Shown here one piece after another: positions 1-13,500 of a stretch of DNA of 64,000 nucleotides. Each line of letters starts with the position of its first letter. The first letter of the stretch is position 1. Source of the stretch: Sclerurus mexicanus (Eukaryota > Chordata > Aves > Passeriformes > Furnariidae); the NCBI GenBank assembly GCA_013396755.1, contig VWZF01000357.1, forward strand, positions 249,885-313,884, written 5' to 3'. The notes beneath the pieces were generated by a model. The model did not search any database, was not told the DNA's origin, and was given only the letters and a program-made list of their open reading frames with translations. A program made the translations under genes and the position numbers.

Positions 1-141
1 CAGACCCAAGGGAAGTTCTGGGTATGGACATTTCTCAGATTGGATGCAACTTTTAGATATGATAATTGAGTAGTGTTATAAAATTAGTATGGTGCCATGT
101 AGATGGAGAGCTTTCCCAGCTCTTTCACCTTGTTGACACAC

Positions 142-160
142 TCACACACACACACACACA
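142..160. repeat. (CA)n microsatellite
   Basis: A short CA-dinucleotide run, interrupted only just before its left edge by CACT. Confidence 0.9.
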
Positions 161-749
161 GAGTCTATCAGCTGCCCAGCCGGGTGTGGTGCCCAGTGTT
201 CCCCACCCCCAAAAGGGGGGGGTGGAGGCAGGGAGCTCAGAAGAGCTCTGCTTGCAAAGAAGGGTTTTTCCTCCCTTGGGGAGAAGGTGGGGGGAGAAGA
301 TGTTTTCCCTCCCTTGTTCTTCCAGGCCAGACCTCAAGAACCTCAAGTCCTGCTTGAAGAAAGATGAGACTGGTAATGGGAACTAGGTACCAGCATGAGC
401 TGCAGGGAAGCAGCTGCAAAAGGGAGTTTCTCCCTTGTTTATAGTGGGTTGGGAGGTGAGCTGACTTGGGCCCACATGTTGCAAGAGTCAGTTTCCCAGC
501 CTGTGGGTGAAAGGGCCTTTCACCTGGAAAGGGCAGGTTGCTGTCCCTTGTTTGCTTTGGTAAGACATGGCAGAGTGGCTCAGGGCTTGGCTGGATACAG
601 CCGGGAATGAAAGGGGCGCCTTTCGGATTAATTTACTCTGCATGTTTTGAAGCGGTGGTGCTTGGAAAAGAGCTCACATAGTATTCCTGAGGCTGTGAGT
701 TCAACCTAGCACCAGTCTTTTCTATATGTTACTTGCCAACACGTGTTGT

Positions 750-798
750 ACTCTTTTATACTCTTTTATACTTTATATACTCTTTTATACTCCTTTAT
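750..798. repeat. Tandem decamer array (ACTCTTTTAT)
   Basis: Five head-to-tail units of about 10 bp: ACTCTTTTAT, ACTCTTTTAT, ACTTTATAT (one base short), ACTCTTTTAT and ACTCCTTTAT. Confidence 0.9.
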
Positions 799-1349
799 AT
801 TCTGTACCCCAAAACCCTCTAAGTAAAAGAACTCTTCTCTACTTTACCCACATAAAGTTGTCTTGGAAAGTTTTTTTTCCTCCCCTTATGGCAACAATAT
901 GAAGAAAGGATGAAAGAAACTAAATGAAATGTGAAGAAAGAACACTGGAGGTGGATCCAAGGTCATCTAGGGGATATTTGCAAACCCAGAGAGGATCTGG
1001 TCTGCAGATTCTCTCCATGTTTCAAATCCGTCAGGCCACATTGCAGTACTCCCTCTTGACATTCACGCAAGAAAACAGAAATAACCAACAGACGAACCAG
1101 AACAATGTTTAGATGATTAAATATTTCTTCTGTTTCAGGGACAGATGCCACAACTAACACAGAATGAGATATGAAGTCTGAAAATATCAGCAGAGTGAGA
1201 ATCAGAGTAGAACCTAAAGCAACCTGCTTATCTTCATAATTACTCATCACTGCTAATTTTCTAGGCCAATATTAAAAACTAGAGCTTAAAGAAAGATATT
1301 TTGTACTGTATCCGCTGCATAACCTCAGGACTGTAAGAACTATATAAAG

Positions 1350-1380
1350 CAAACAAGCAAACAAACAAACAAACGAAACA
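1350..1380. repeat. (AAAC)n simple repeat
   Basis: AAAC/CAAA tetranucleotide units with one AAG and one CGA interruption. Confidence 0.85.
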
Positions 1381-4300
1381 CACCAAACCTACACAAAATC
1401 TTCAAAGACATAGATGTAAGTGATGTAATAGTTACATCTTTCTTAGCACAATACGTGAAGTCACCTGAAACCATACGACAGTTTTGTCAGGTTACCTTGT
1501 TAGAGTGTACTCGTTCTGATACTAAACTTAAACTGTCTTCACTTTAAGGCGACAATTATTATTCCTTGTAAGCATGCATAGGGGACAGAACAACAAAATT
1601 TATTCCTTGCCATTAGAGTACAATATAGAGAGTAGGAAAATACTTGAACACACAAGACTTGTAAAGGTAAAATAATGAGGATGTTACCTGAACTAAATGG
1701 AACTGGATAAAAAGATGGCATAAGTTTAGGCCTTAGGTCCCCCATTCTTTTTGCAACTATGTCTGGCTAGTTCTCTGCATGCCAGTCTTGCATATATAGG
1801 TAGCAACTGCAGAAGGGTGGGCCTGAGAATTCATGCAGACAGGAAGTGGATGAGGAGGAATCTTCTGCATGCAGGATCAAGGTTGCTAATCTGGCTCACT
1901 GTCCAAACTGTGGAAACTCTGATAGATTCAGAGCCCTTTCAGCCTGCTTTTGAAGACCTGAATGCTCATTACCTCCCACTACAAATGCACCATTTTACTG
2001 GGGCAAAGATCTTTTGTGATGTTGAGCAGAACCAGAAAACAGATCCCTTATGACAATGTTTATATATTTCCTACAAGGCTCGTTTCCCCTTGTAAAAGGT
2101 CTATCTCATTTTCCCTGACGTATGACATCACTGACCTTCATAAACATCTTTCTTTTACTATAGTCCAGGTGTAGTCATTCACCTGAATCAATATATCTAG
2201 CACAATTAATTGAAACAAATCTATAAATCTTGAACAGCTGCAACTTTTGGAGAAAAAAAGTGCTTTATGGACACAGATCTTTTGTCACCCCCCACAAAGT
2301 CACATTTTCACCTGCACACATAAACCCACAGACACTCATCATATGCAGCTCTGCAGCCATTCTCAATAGCATTCATTCCACTTTAAGCCACCTGTCAAAA
2401 CAGCCATTTAATTACGTTAAGCTGTCTGGCTTTGTGAAACAGTTTTACTGTACTCTGTTGTCCTTCCTATAAAATTAATAGTTTGACCAACTTCTGAGGA
2501 GATAGGTTTTTGCACTTGTGAAAGTCAAATTAAAGCCACCTTTCCCAAACAGAATAATAATAATAATAAAAAAATCCTGGTGTCTGAAACTTGGAAAGCA
2601 ACACTTCATTTATAATCTTTTTCTAATGCCAAAGTACAAATTACGTGAAGAAATGGAACTGCAGCTGCAAAGAAGCCAAGACTGTAACATGGAGCACACC
2701 CCACCTGTGCAGTTCTTGGGGCAGTTGCAAGACAATGAAGCAATCAAAGGACTCACACTTCACTCTGCACAACCTATTTGCTGTCCAGTTCACCGAGGAA
2801 GAGGGCGAGTCTCTTCACTTTGATCTCTCTTACACTTAAGTAAGTCTCGTTCCTGTTACTATCAATGTAACTTTGTGCTGGCCCTGTGGATCACAAGCTC
2901 CCTGAATACCAGCTTATCTGAGACCTGAAAATACTCTGGTGATACTGATCTATCAGAATAACTTTTTTTGGCAAGTGACAACACTCAAAGAAAGTGCATG
3001 TCTAAGAAAAAGGAAGTGTTGTTAGGCTGTGGTAACATCCTGATAATTTCTAAGGAGCAAAGGTTCCTGCTTGCAGAGGTAGGCTGATTTCGGTGGGAGT
3101 AAAAATGTCCAGATTCCCATGTCATTGATTCTCCCTTGATCTGCTTGAATTATTTCAGGCTTGTGAGGTTCTAAAATATAATTGGAGAAAAGCTTCCATT
3201 TATTATTGTTGTTAGTACTGTTCTCACTTGCTAATACAAGTGACAGCACTACATTAAAGGCCTGTTTAGTACACAGGCTGAGTTCTTTAAACTTATAAAA
3301 AAATTAACATGATCCCTGAGGCTCTTACATCCTAATAAAGATGTAGTTATGAAAGAGATGATCAAGTAAAGCTTACCTGACAGGGCATATTTAAAATTTT
3401 TCTTTAGTTTTGAACTAACTAGTTAGTTATATGCATTAACTCCTAATATTTTGACCAATTTATTTATTTATATGGTAACTGCAGGGAATAATATTTATTT
3501 TATCTGAATGACAGCTCCTCCAGTACATTAAAAATAAAATAAAGGAAATAAAAAGAAATAAAGATTATATTTAACAATAATTTATCTTCTGCCAGTTGTC
3601 CATTGTTTGGTTTGTTTTTTTTTTCCTTTTACTTGGAAAAAAATATACTATTTTACATGTTGGTTTGGTTTTCTACTGACAGAATAGTGGACCACTTGGG
3701 ATAAGATGAATTAACTAGGTTTAATCAATAACAAATTTCAAAATTACACTGCTCTCAAATGCTCAAGTCTGCACACAGACCATTCTAAGGTGCACCTATC
3801 CTACAGCTACAACAAACTCAGGTCTGGCTTCAAATCTGCCTTAAAAGTTTAATATATGAAAGCTTGAAGTGTAGCTTCTATTTCAGCTTAAATATTGTCC
3901 ATCTTCTGTACAGTTGTGAAATAAGCTACTTTTGATCAAACATCTTTTTCTCTGTATTCCCTTTCACTGAGACTCTGAGTTTATATTCTTCAGTATAAGC
4001 CAGCCTCAATCAGCAGTTTGAAATCTACCTTCCAAAGTCAACAGAAACTTGTTTTGAACTAGCCAGTAAGCCACACATTTATTCGTTCTTTTTAAAAACT
4101 AAATTGCAACAGTTTTTACTTCTGCTAGCTTTTCCTCCAAGCTTCCTTCTCTTTATTTTTTTTTCTCTGCTATTGCTGTTTTCTGTAGATTTATATGAGA
4201 TGAGTGAAGTATGTCTTTATTTTCCAGGCTCATATTCCACTTCCATGTGTGGCTTTCTTAAAGTCCTTCTGTCTCTCCAATGTTGCTCTAGCTGAGCAGA

Positions 4301-4664
4301 AGCTGTGGTTCACCAAGAATGTTCTCTGGAATGTGCAAACAGTGGCAACCACAGTTTCTATAAACTTAGCAGTTCTTTTTCCAATAACCAGAAAATGACA
4401 TGCACATAATTATATTTTTTTTAATGCATAATTCCTCTTAGATGATACCAATTTTCTGGATTCAAGCAGAGCTTTTCTACACCAAATTGATCTCATTGCT
4501 TTTAGGCCTTTACTTGCTTATTTTGTTTGTTGTAGAATGGCTGAACTGTTTCTGTTTTACAGAGTACTTTTTGTAGACTGTTATGCTAGGACTTCTCAGT
4601 GTTTTGTTTGTAAAATATTAATTTTATTCAGTTTAATACAACATAAAATAAGCAATTGCAGGAG

Positions 4665-4709
4665 GAAAAAAACAAAACAAAACAAAACAACCAGAACAAA
4701 ACAAAACAC
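4665..4709. repeat. A/C-rich (AACAAA)n low-complexity tract
   Basis: Repeated AACAAA/ACAAA units with one CCAG interruption. Confidence 0.85.
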
Positions 4710-7214
4710 ACTGCTCCTCATGGTCCTAAGCATATACTACTGCAGTTTTCCTTTGTGCCAGGTCTGTTGATACAGCTATGGGGCAAGTTGGTTTAGTGAG
4801 ATGATTGACAGAAGGACAAGGATGAAAAATGTTCTCATACTTCTGTGGAGCAACATACCCTCAATGGCTTTGCTTTCTGTAAGTCTTTCCTAAATTCAGT
4901 GGTAATCTGTATACCTTTTGTGTCAAAGAGATTTCCTTCAGATTTCCCACAGATTTCCCTGCAGTATCATTTTCTGACAGCACAACAAAAGTGCCAACTG
5001 TGTTTCTCCTTGTCCTAGCCTGTCAGCAGGACAAATGATGAACATACTGGCCACAGTCGAGATGTCCTTCAGTTGGTCACCCTTTCTGCCTTGTTCTTCA
5101 GTATCCCTGTGTTCAACACCCAAGATTTCACAAAGAGCATTTGGACTCCCATTCTCAGGTCACCTACTTTTGTTTTTAATTGCTGAAAATCAGAAGAAAC
5201 AGCTCAACTTCTATTTTCTTGCTATTTTTTGATGCACTCTGGTTTCAAAGCAAGAAGTTTATTTCTGACATTGTCTTACTTGAGAGGTCTAATAAGTCCA
5301 TCTTGCATTTAGATAAATGTTGGATTTTGGTCAGATTCCCCTCAGAAACTGAAAACTCTGCTGGAAAGAATAAACAAGACAAGGATTTGCAGGGATGCTT
5401 TTGTAATATACTCTATTATCAGCATCTCAATTCATCACACAAAGACAGTGATCAAGAAGCCATATGCTGCAGGCATTTCCTGTTCTGGATTTTGATAGGA
5501 ACAATGCAATACTTACTTAACGGTGCATGAATGTAAACTAGTAGTTAGATTTAATACAGCTGAATTTATGAGACCAAACAATCTAGCCTGTGCCTGAGCT
5601 ACAGACTGAAAGCCATTTTCATTGAATCTTCTCTTCACTTGCCCAAACCATCAGTCCGGTGGTACATAACCTCTTCATTTTGTAAAAATTCTGTACTGGG
5701 TGGTATGATAATATCTTATTCCTATGATTTTCTTATAGCCTGTCAGCTGTAGCATTACTGCTGCTAAAGTTTTAATTTTGTACTGAATCATGGTGTGATT
5801 GTTAATGCTTGTTCTTTATCAAAAGTGTAATGGATGTGAACAGTAATTGCATAGAGTTAAAAGGGGTTAATTGGGCACACCAACTTCTCTGCAGGTCATC
5901 TGCTTCGCTGTAAAATCCAGTGAGGCTGCAAAAACACATCTTTTTCTCTATATGACATTTAAAGGACACTGGCATTATTTTAACAGGTAACACACTATGC
6001 TAATCCATTATTAGTGCCATGCATAAATTTATGCAAATATCCACAAAGTTCTCAATTAATTTTGTTAGGCATTCTTTTATTACAGTGAAAGACAGAAAGA
6101 AAAAAAAAGTTTGCTTTCAGAACCTATGGCATATATTTTATAATTCAGTAAATGTAATGGAAAAACCCCAAAACCTGTATGTGTCTGTGTGTGCATATGA
6201 AAAAAATGGGGGAAGAAAGAGAGAGAGGTAATTCCTATGAATTTATTTGATTATCTGCTGCTAATGCATTCAGTTCTTTGTAGGGATAATTCTCAAGTAT
6301 TGAGACTGATGGCAAAGAAACAGATGCCAAAAATCCTTATTCCAGTGCAAAAAGTGCCATGCAGCAAAAGCAGATGACATTAATAGACTTTCTGTGGCAC
6401 TCCAGTGGGTGAACAACTCTACAGTGAGAGTGGAAGAACTCAGACTCTGACTGATGCTATATGGTAAAATAAAGTTCCATCTTCAATGTCTCTCAGAAAA
6501 AGAAAGGATTTATTATCTAAAGATCCTTAAGAGTTGCATTGACTTTAAGGGAAGTAAATACTTCCCCATTTTAGTTGTATAAAATGCATGTCTATTTTAT
6601 TAAGTTTATAAACAATGCTACATATGATTCTTTGGGGAAGGAGGAATGAGACTGATTTATGTATGCATATGAGTAAACAGCTGAGCTGTTTGTTTATTCT
6701 CATATTCATTGTCACCTGACAGCTCACCAGATGAAAAAGGTACTGATAATACCCACAAGATCTGCACATACAATGTGACTCAGACAATGGATGTATACAG
6801 AAGGCAAGACTACACCCTCTATCCATGTTAAAAAGGCTTTTAAATGTAGATACAAAACTGCTGTCTTTGTTCATTAATTCTGCACTAGTGTAATTTCTCA
6901 CTGCAGTCTTCTACTGTTTGATACTCTTCAGAGGGACAAAACAAGTTGATGATGCTGTTTCTATCACATTTTCAACCACGTTCTTATAAAAGTGCCCCTT
7001 TCTGTTTTGATAACACATCTACAGAAGGGATTTGAACCAAAGTATTCACACTGACAAAATTTTGTTAATGCAAATTTAATTGATGTAAGCAAAGCCTTAG
7101 TAACTCAGGATATTTAGTTCCATTCAAAGAAAAATCAGTCTATGGGCTTTTCATAAAGCAGTTAAAAGTATTTTGAAATGAAAAATGCTGAGTACATTAA
7201 CATTACATATACTG

Positions 7215-7300
7215 TGTTTTTCTTTTTTGTTGGTTGTTTTGGGGGGGATTTTTTGGGTTTTGTTTTTTGTTTTGTTTTGGATTGGTTTGGGGTTTTTTTT
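7215..7300. repeat. T/G-rich low-complexity tract
   Basis: An almost pure T and G stretch with runs of G7, G3 and G4 separated by T-runs. It belongs to the same class as the tracts at 17021, 25577, 28884, 45520 and 49104. Confidence 0.85.
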
Positions 7301-8009
7301 GAGTAAATCATGAAACAGACATTAATTCTTTGAAGGAAGCCCTTCTTTCTTCACTGTGTGCTAGATTGCATATTAGCAGAATTTGGTATATACATCAACA
7401 GGAAGGTACAGCTCATAATAGCAGCCAATGCCTTTTTTACTTCCTTTAAACCAGTACTTTCTCAATCTTTTACAAATGATAATTAAAGCTCACATCCTTA
7501 TTGAGTTTGTAATAAAATATTGCCTACCTATCATAAAGATGAACAGAATTATGTTTTAGAGAAGAGTGCAGTCTGATTTCTCTAGCCCTGCTGTAAAGAA
7601 GACATGTCAAGATAGCTTTGAAGAAATTTTAAACAGTCCTACTGGGTATAATGGCTATTATATTAGAGATGCAAGACAAGGGTTAATAAAGTAGTTCATA
7701 AATCTACAATCTCTTCTCTGGCGGTAGAAATGATGCAGCTCCTTGAAAGTACATAGCATGTAATTGTACTGAATGAAAGTAAAGGGACATGGTCAACCTG
7801 ATACCTAACTAATTACTAAATAGGAGCTAAAAGTGGTTCTACAGACATTTACAGAAGCCTTCCTGCTTCCTGGAATTTGCAGGGGGATTATTTGTAGGTA
7901 AATCACGTATTTCTAGCTGATTTCTGACAGGTCATAATCCAATTTTTTTTCTCCTCTGACCACTTTGAGTTTCAAAGATCTTAGATATGGAAACTTTCCT
8001 TTCCTACAG

Positions 8010-8121
8010 AGAACAACCATTCTATACACACTTACACGAGCTTTAACAGACTAAAAAGATTCTTTGTGTGCTCCTCCTAAGCTGCATGCACACACAAAGA
8101 ACTGCTACTACCTGCCTGCAG
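8010..8121 (+). other. Candidate non-coding exon (good acceptor and perfect donor)
   Basis: The plus strand has CTTTCCTTTCCTACAG ending at 8009, and the exact donor consensus CAG/GTAAGT with the cut after 8121. The enclosed 112 bp is stopped in the phase I read, so it would be non-coding or UTR sequence. It contains the hairpin at 8060-8101. This rests only on splice-site strings; chance pairs are possible in a 64-kb window. Confidence 0.2.
8060..8101. repeat. Inverted repeat, 11-bp perfect arms
   Basis: Arms TTCTTTGTGTG (8060-8070) and CACACAAAGAA (8091-8101) are exact reverse complements around a 20-nt loop. Confidence 0.85.
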
Positions 8122-9407
8122 GTAAGTACTGCACTAGAAACAATAGAGAAAATAGAAAATAAAAACAATAATAATAATAAAAAAATAAAGTATTTTTCTC
8201 TTCTGTTCACTTATCAGAAAAATACTGCAGGGCTGGTCTCCTGAAATGTGAATAGAAGGTTCTTTCTTAGTGGTGTTGTGCATATATAGACACACTGCAT
8301 CTGTCTGAATGGGGAAGATGATTTTCTACTGTGGGGGAAAAACTCCCAACTAATGCATTGGTTTTGGGGCAGTACTGTAAGGAAAGTAAAAGACCCTAAG
8401 AATGTTCTATTGCAGTAAAGTTATAATTATAAAGAAAATAATTACTGAGCCTAGTTTTTTAATGCTCAGGTGCTAGTGACACAGAGAAAATGTAATTCTC
8501 ACTGAGGCCTTCAGTATGCTGCATCTCCTCAGACAACTTCAATTCAAATCTTTACAAAGTTTGTCCTATGTAACAACTGGAAAATGTAGGAAAAAAATTA
8601 TTATTCAGCAGAAGAGTCCTAAAGGTTAAAGTGGGATTAAGATATTTGGGAGACTAAGTCTTAGAGATATTTTTATTTTTCAGGTGCCAGTTACAAATTC
8701 AGAAGACATTTTGAGACATGCTGAAATACATGGAGAAAACATATTTTTCTTTCTGGACATATTCATCTTTAGGCTAGTGTAGGCAGAGTGACTGTGTCAT
8801 GCCAAGCACTCAGAGGGACTTCCCAAAGTGTCAGAATAGGATAGCAAAGAAAAGTCTGCCCTGACAGTCTGGGACAAATCTCTTTCTCTCCTTGATGAGT
8901 ACTAAGGTGACTAACAGTGGAGTTACTGTTCCCTTAAATTCTCTTCTTAATCCATATGTGAGTTCTTTTTTTTTTTCAATTATGAGGTCCCTGTTGATTT
9001 ACATAGCCTACTCTGAGTTGAATATGAAGTGATGCTGAGTTGGACTGCTTAGACAACAAGGCAGACAGTGAAATTTGTCTTAAGTTCTACCCTGGAGAAC
9101 CAGAAGATATGCTGCTCCGTAGAGGTGTTTAGGTAAAGGTCAGCTAAAATCCTACTAGAAACCTTGGTGATGCTTTAAAGTAGGTCCTTAGGAGAGTGAG
9201 CTGCTTACTGAACAGGGGATTCTTCGTGAAACTTTCACTGCTTTTCATAAGTCAGTGTTCTCAGTGAAAGGAGCTTTCATCTGAAGCAAAGCAGACTATG
9301 TTGCTCTGTCTCCAGAGGTGCTCTGAGCCAGTAACTCCTTAATGCTACAGAGTGGAGTGGAGGATAGGGGGATATTAGGCTGGAGCACAAGCTCATTTTC
9401 AGGTTTT
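8122..9407. other. Non-coding interval without recognised features
   Basis: AT-rich sequence up to the CR1 edge. There is a short AAT-rich run at 8167-8185, and nothing else that I can support. Confidence 0.6.
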
Positions 9408-10531
9408 ATAGAATCATAGAATATGATAAGTTGGAAGGGAGCCATTAGGATCAGAATCCAACCCCTGGCAGGACACCCCAAGAATCACACCATGTGCCTG
9501 AGAGCATTGTCCAAACGCTTCTTGAATTCAGACAGGCTCAGTGCCTTGAACACTTCTCTGGGGAGCCTGTTCCAGCACCCAACCACCCTCTCAGTGAAAA
9601 ATTTTTTTTGTGGTTCCTAACACAAATCTCCCCCAATGCAGCTTCATGCTGTTTTTGTGAGTCCTGTCACTGGTCATGAGAGTGAAGAGATCAGTACCTG
9701 CCCCTCTGTTTTCCCCTCAGGATGAAGTTGTAACTGCAATGAAGTCTCCCCTCAAAGTCCTCTTCTCCAGATTCAAGAGACCAAGTGCCCCTCAGCCACT
9801 CCTCACACAGCTTCCCCTCAAGAGCCGTCATGATCTTCGTTGCCCTCCTTTGGACACATTCTATTCACTGTATATCTTTCCTATATTGCAGTGCCCCAAA
9901 CTGGGCATAATGTTCAAGTGAGGTGACACCAGTGCAGAGCAGAGTGGGACAATCCTCTCCCTCGACCGGCTGGCGATGCTTTGCCTGATGCCCCCCAGAA
10001 CACGATTAGCCCACCTGGCTGCCAGGGCACTGCTGACTCAGATTCAACTGGCCATCGACCAGGAACCCCAGGTACCTTTCCATGGCACTGCTCTACAGAC
10101 TCTCCTTCCCCAGTCCATACACACAACCAGGGTTGCTCCATCCCAGGTACAGAATTCGGCACGTTCCCTTGTTGAACTTGATATGGTTGGTGATTTCCCA
10201 GCCTTCTAATTTATTGAGGTCTCTCTGAAGGGCATCCCTGCCTTTGAGGGAGACAACGGCTCCTCCCAGTTTTGTGTCATTTGCAAACTTGCTTAGTAAC
10301 CCTTCCAGTCCTCTATCCAGGTAATTTATGGAGATGTTGAAGGGCACAGGGCCCAAGATGGAGCCCTATGGAACCCCACTAGTGACAGGTCACTAGTCTG
10401 ATGTCATCCCATTCACTGTTACCTTCTGTGATTGACCCATGAGCCAATTGTTCACCCACAGCATGATGTGTTTATCCAGCTGTGTGCTGGACATTTTGTC
10501 CAGAAGGATCTTGTGAGGGACAGTACCAAAA
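9408..10531 (-). mobile_element. CR1 LINE, 5'-truncated, inactive
   Basis: The plus-strand left edge reads ATAGAATCATAGAAT, the reverse complement of the CR1 3' octamer repeat, so the element lies on the minus strand. It runs through the CR1 3' UTR into the C-terminal part of the reverse transcriptase gene. Translation on the minus strand gives recognisable RT pieces: LLDKMSSTQLDKHIMLWVNN-like sequence around 10440-10510, the GVPQGS...LGPV block near 10370, and the active-site block SKFANDTKLGG at about 10262-10293. The copy is dead: the Gln of GVPQGS is a TAG stop at 10368-10366, and the catalytic FADD box reads FAND. The 5' end is truncated near 10531, as is usual for CR1. Confidence 0.93.
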
Positions 10532-13500
10532 TATCAAAGGTTTAAAAATGCAAAGGGTCAAAATAAAAGTAAAATTGAAGCTCTCATCACTAGCACATGA
10601 GAAAGATTACAAGAGAATAATATGACAATTCCTGGACCCATTCTGTGTGCAAGATAAAGAAATTATTGAGCATCAGCAGTAGAATGGCGACACTAATGCA
10701 TAAAGGTCCACGTTATGTTGTTCCTGGACTTCTGTCTGTGGTGTGTCTTAGATGACAATGCATCTGTCCCCACCCTCCTGTAATGTAGAAATCCTAGTAC
10801 TATATACTAATGGAGGATACTAATAATATTTCTCACCTGGATTTAGAAGTGAGCATCTTGCTTTGTATTTGTGTAAGCCTTTTTTACAGGCTCGAGTAGA
10901 TTTGTAAAGCTCTTCAGATCCAGGTATGATGGCTCAATGTAACATTTAGGCAAACATTGTAGCATGCTTGCTTGCACCCTGAATGGCCAGACACTAGCCT
11001 TTATTCCGTTTGTACATTCTGAGTCACTTCTGTCTTTGAAACCAGTGTCCATAAATGAAAGAGTCATGAGATCATCTGCAGCCATCCCTCATGCAAATAG
11101 CATTCATTCCTTCATCACTGCCTCTACAGAAATGACATTAGACCTACTTCAGACAACATTGTCTGACATTACAGGTTGTGTAGGGTCACTTTCCCAAGCC
11201 TCTCTATCCTAAAACTTATGCACGTGCACAAATTAAGCTTTTCTGGTAACCTATTAAAACACGTTTTTCAGTAAGTCACAACAGATCAACAAAATAATTA
11301 TTCTAAGCAGATGATATTTCCAAACTTGTTTCCTGACTTTCTGACTTCCTTTTTTTACCTTTTTGAAAAATGATACAAAACATAGTTTCTACATTGGGAA
11401 TAAAAGGAGGTTTTGCAAAATAAATAGAGAGAGAGAGAGAAACAGGGGGAGGGAGAGGAAGGAAGGAAGGAAGGGAGGGAGGGAACAAGAGTTGTCTAAC
11501 TTGCATCTGCGGACAAAGTGCAGTCTGTAAAGTGAAGGAAACTGGATCCTACACACCCAGTGAAGTCATGTATAAAGTAACTTGTTAAAGAAAAAGTTTC
11601 ATCCCACTCTACAAAGTTTTTTTCATAAAACTCTTTATTTTGGTGTATGAAGAAAATTGCAAATCTCATAACTGATATAGCTCCTTTTTCCTAATTAACT
11701 ATTTAACTAAAAACCATCTGACTATTTAACTGAAAACCATTCTGCCATATGCAATCAGATCATTCTTCAGATTTTCATTTCAAATTACTTGTTATGATAT
11801 TCAAAAGGCCCTGGCTGTAGGGGGAAAGGTTATTAATCCATGTTCCATTGTTTCTTGCTACATAAAACTAAATCCTGTGCTTCTTCCTCCCTGCTCTGGG
11901 AATTCCTGTGGTGCAGTACAAAGTATGCATTAAAGTAGAGATGTTTTAATGGACCATTAGCTTTCTTACTGGAGGCTTCAGCAAAGGAAATATTTTGCTG
12001 TGGTCACTGGTGAGCACAAAAAATATTAAGGGATATGACACATGTTTTTATATCCAAATTATTCTGCACTTCTACAAAACCCAGTGCAGAGAAGCTTAAA
12101 CTGAGACCCTAGAGAGGGACTAACTTAGGGAGCTGGTATTTAGAGCTTTTGCCTTGGTCAAGGACAGAAGAAAGATCAAGTTGCAGTTTTAATTCAGACC
12201 ATAAAAGTGACTTAGGATCCACTCTGGTTACCAGGTGTTCTATAGAAACTGTCTTCTGTTTTTTTGTGGATGCTTTCCCTCTTTCTCCTTATTCTTTAAA
12301 AACTGAGCAAGTAAAAATGGATTGTCTTATTACATAACTTCAAATAACTGGCAATATTAAAAAAAAAAATTATCTCCATACAACAGTAAAGCCTTATCTC
12401 ATCCACCACTACCTACATGACATTCATCATTAGTACCATGATGCTGAGTCATTGTCATCACTGAAGAGGTATAGAAATACCATATGTAACATACCAGGCA
12501 TGTGGCTAACTAGTGTAACCACTAAAAGTATTTAGGAAGGAACAGGAATCAAAAGCATCTAGAATTGATGTCTAGAGAACTAATTATCAGGGATGTTCTT
12601 GACAAATGATAATTCTACCTACAACGAAGTAGGGAATTAAAATAATCCAGTTTGTTTGTTCAAAGAATTTTTAGCTATTTTGTACACTGCGGGGAATGAA
12701 CATCACAGCTCTTGGCAAGTCTGCAGTGCTCTGTCTTCTTTCTTCCTCACATATTGTGTCTTTGTCCTATTTGAAGGAATCTATTTTACATACTGAATCA
12801 AATAAAAATACATACATAGCCTTTCTAGGCAAAACAGACAAATATGAGAAGGGAGGAAAGGAAAAATAATTAAAAAAACAACCTAAATCTCAGAGTGTTT
12901 CAAACCTTATTTCTCTCTCTGCATGTACATGTGACAAATAATAAAGAAAATGTAAATAAGGGAAGGTAGTGAGACAATAAACTGCAAATTTGTAAGTCAG
13001 GATACTGGATATTAAAGTAATGACAAAACTTTGGGGGGGGGCAGTCATCATTAAAGACTCTCATTTCTCTTTCATCTCAGCTCCTGCTATAAAATGAAGT
13101 GAAATGGACCTTGAAAATTGTAAAGCTGATTGGTAAAGCTGAATTGGTTTGGAGAGGATGAATACTGTGGCTATTGCTGCTCCCTCTTTCTCTCTCATAT
13201 TCTGTCTTGAGCATTCACTGAGTCCTTATTTGGAATGCAAGCAAAGCATTTCTCAGCTAGCATGATATTATACTTTTTACCACAATTTTTGACACTTTCA
13301 TGCCCTGTGATCACAGTGGATTTTTCTCCATAAAGTAGTATCCTCTCCATGTGTCTAAACCAAAGCTGAAAAACAGGCTTAGGAAGAAAACAATCTAAAC
13401 ATGCCTGACCACAGCCTTGTATCAGGAAGGAAGGTGACCTAAGACTGCCAAGCAAGGGGAACAGGTGGAAGGGGAAAAGGCTCCTAACTGGAGTATAAAT

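Larger units (their letters stand above)
66..900. repeat. GC-richer segment, possible decayed LTR or other dispersed repeat
   Basis: This interval is clearly richer in G and C than the rest of the window (notably 165-640). It has open frames in several phases only because stops are scarce, with no recognisable protein. Its right part has a TATA-like AT-rich array at 750-798, a CATAAA near 851, and a TGG-starting stretch near 889. That order is loosely like an LTR followed by a primer-binding site. I cannot find paired TG...CA ends, so the identity is open. Confidence 0.25.
901..8009. other. Non-coding AT-rich interval
   Basis: No convincing gene is seen. Open frames here are short (118 codons at most), many open only from non-ATG codons, and show no domain. 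It contains AAAC repeats (1350 and 4665), an ATA-rich run at 2554-2570, and a T/G tract at 7215-7300. Possible regulatory content cannot be judged without alignment. Confidence 0.6.

Noticed and set aside
66..386. Overlapping 106- and 84-codon frames at the left end
   Set aside because: They are overlapping frames in a GC-richer, CA-repeat-containing segment where stops are rare; the protein sequence is of low complexity and unknown.
6545..6901. 118-codon minus-strand frame with many Cys and Ser
   Set aside because: No signal, domain or splice context; the length is within chance for the number of frames examined.
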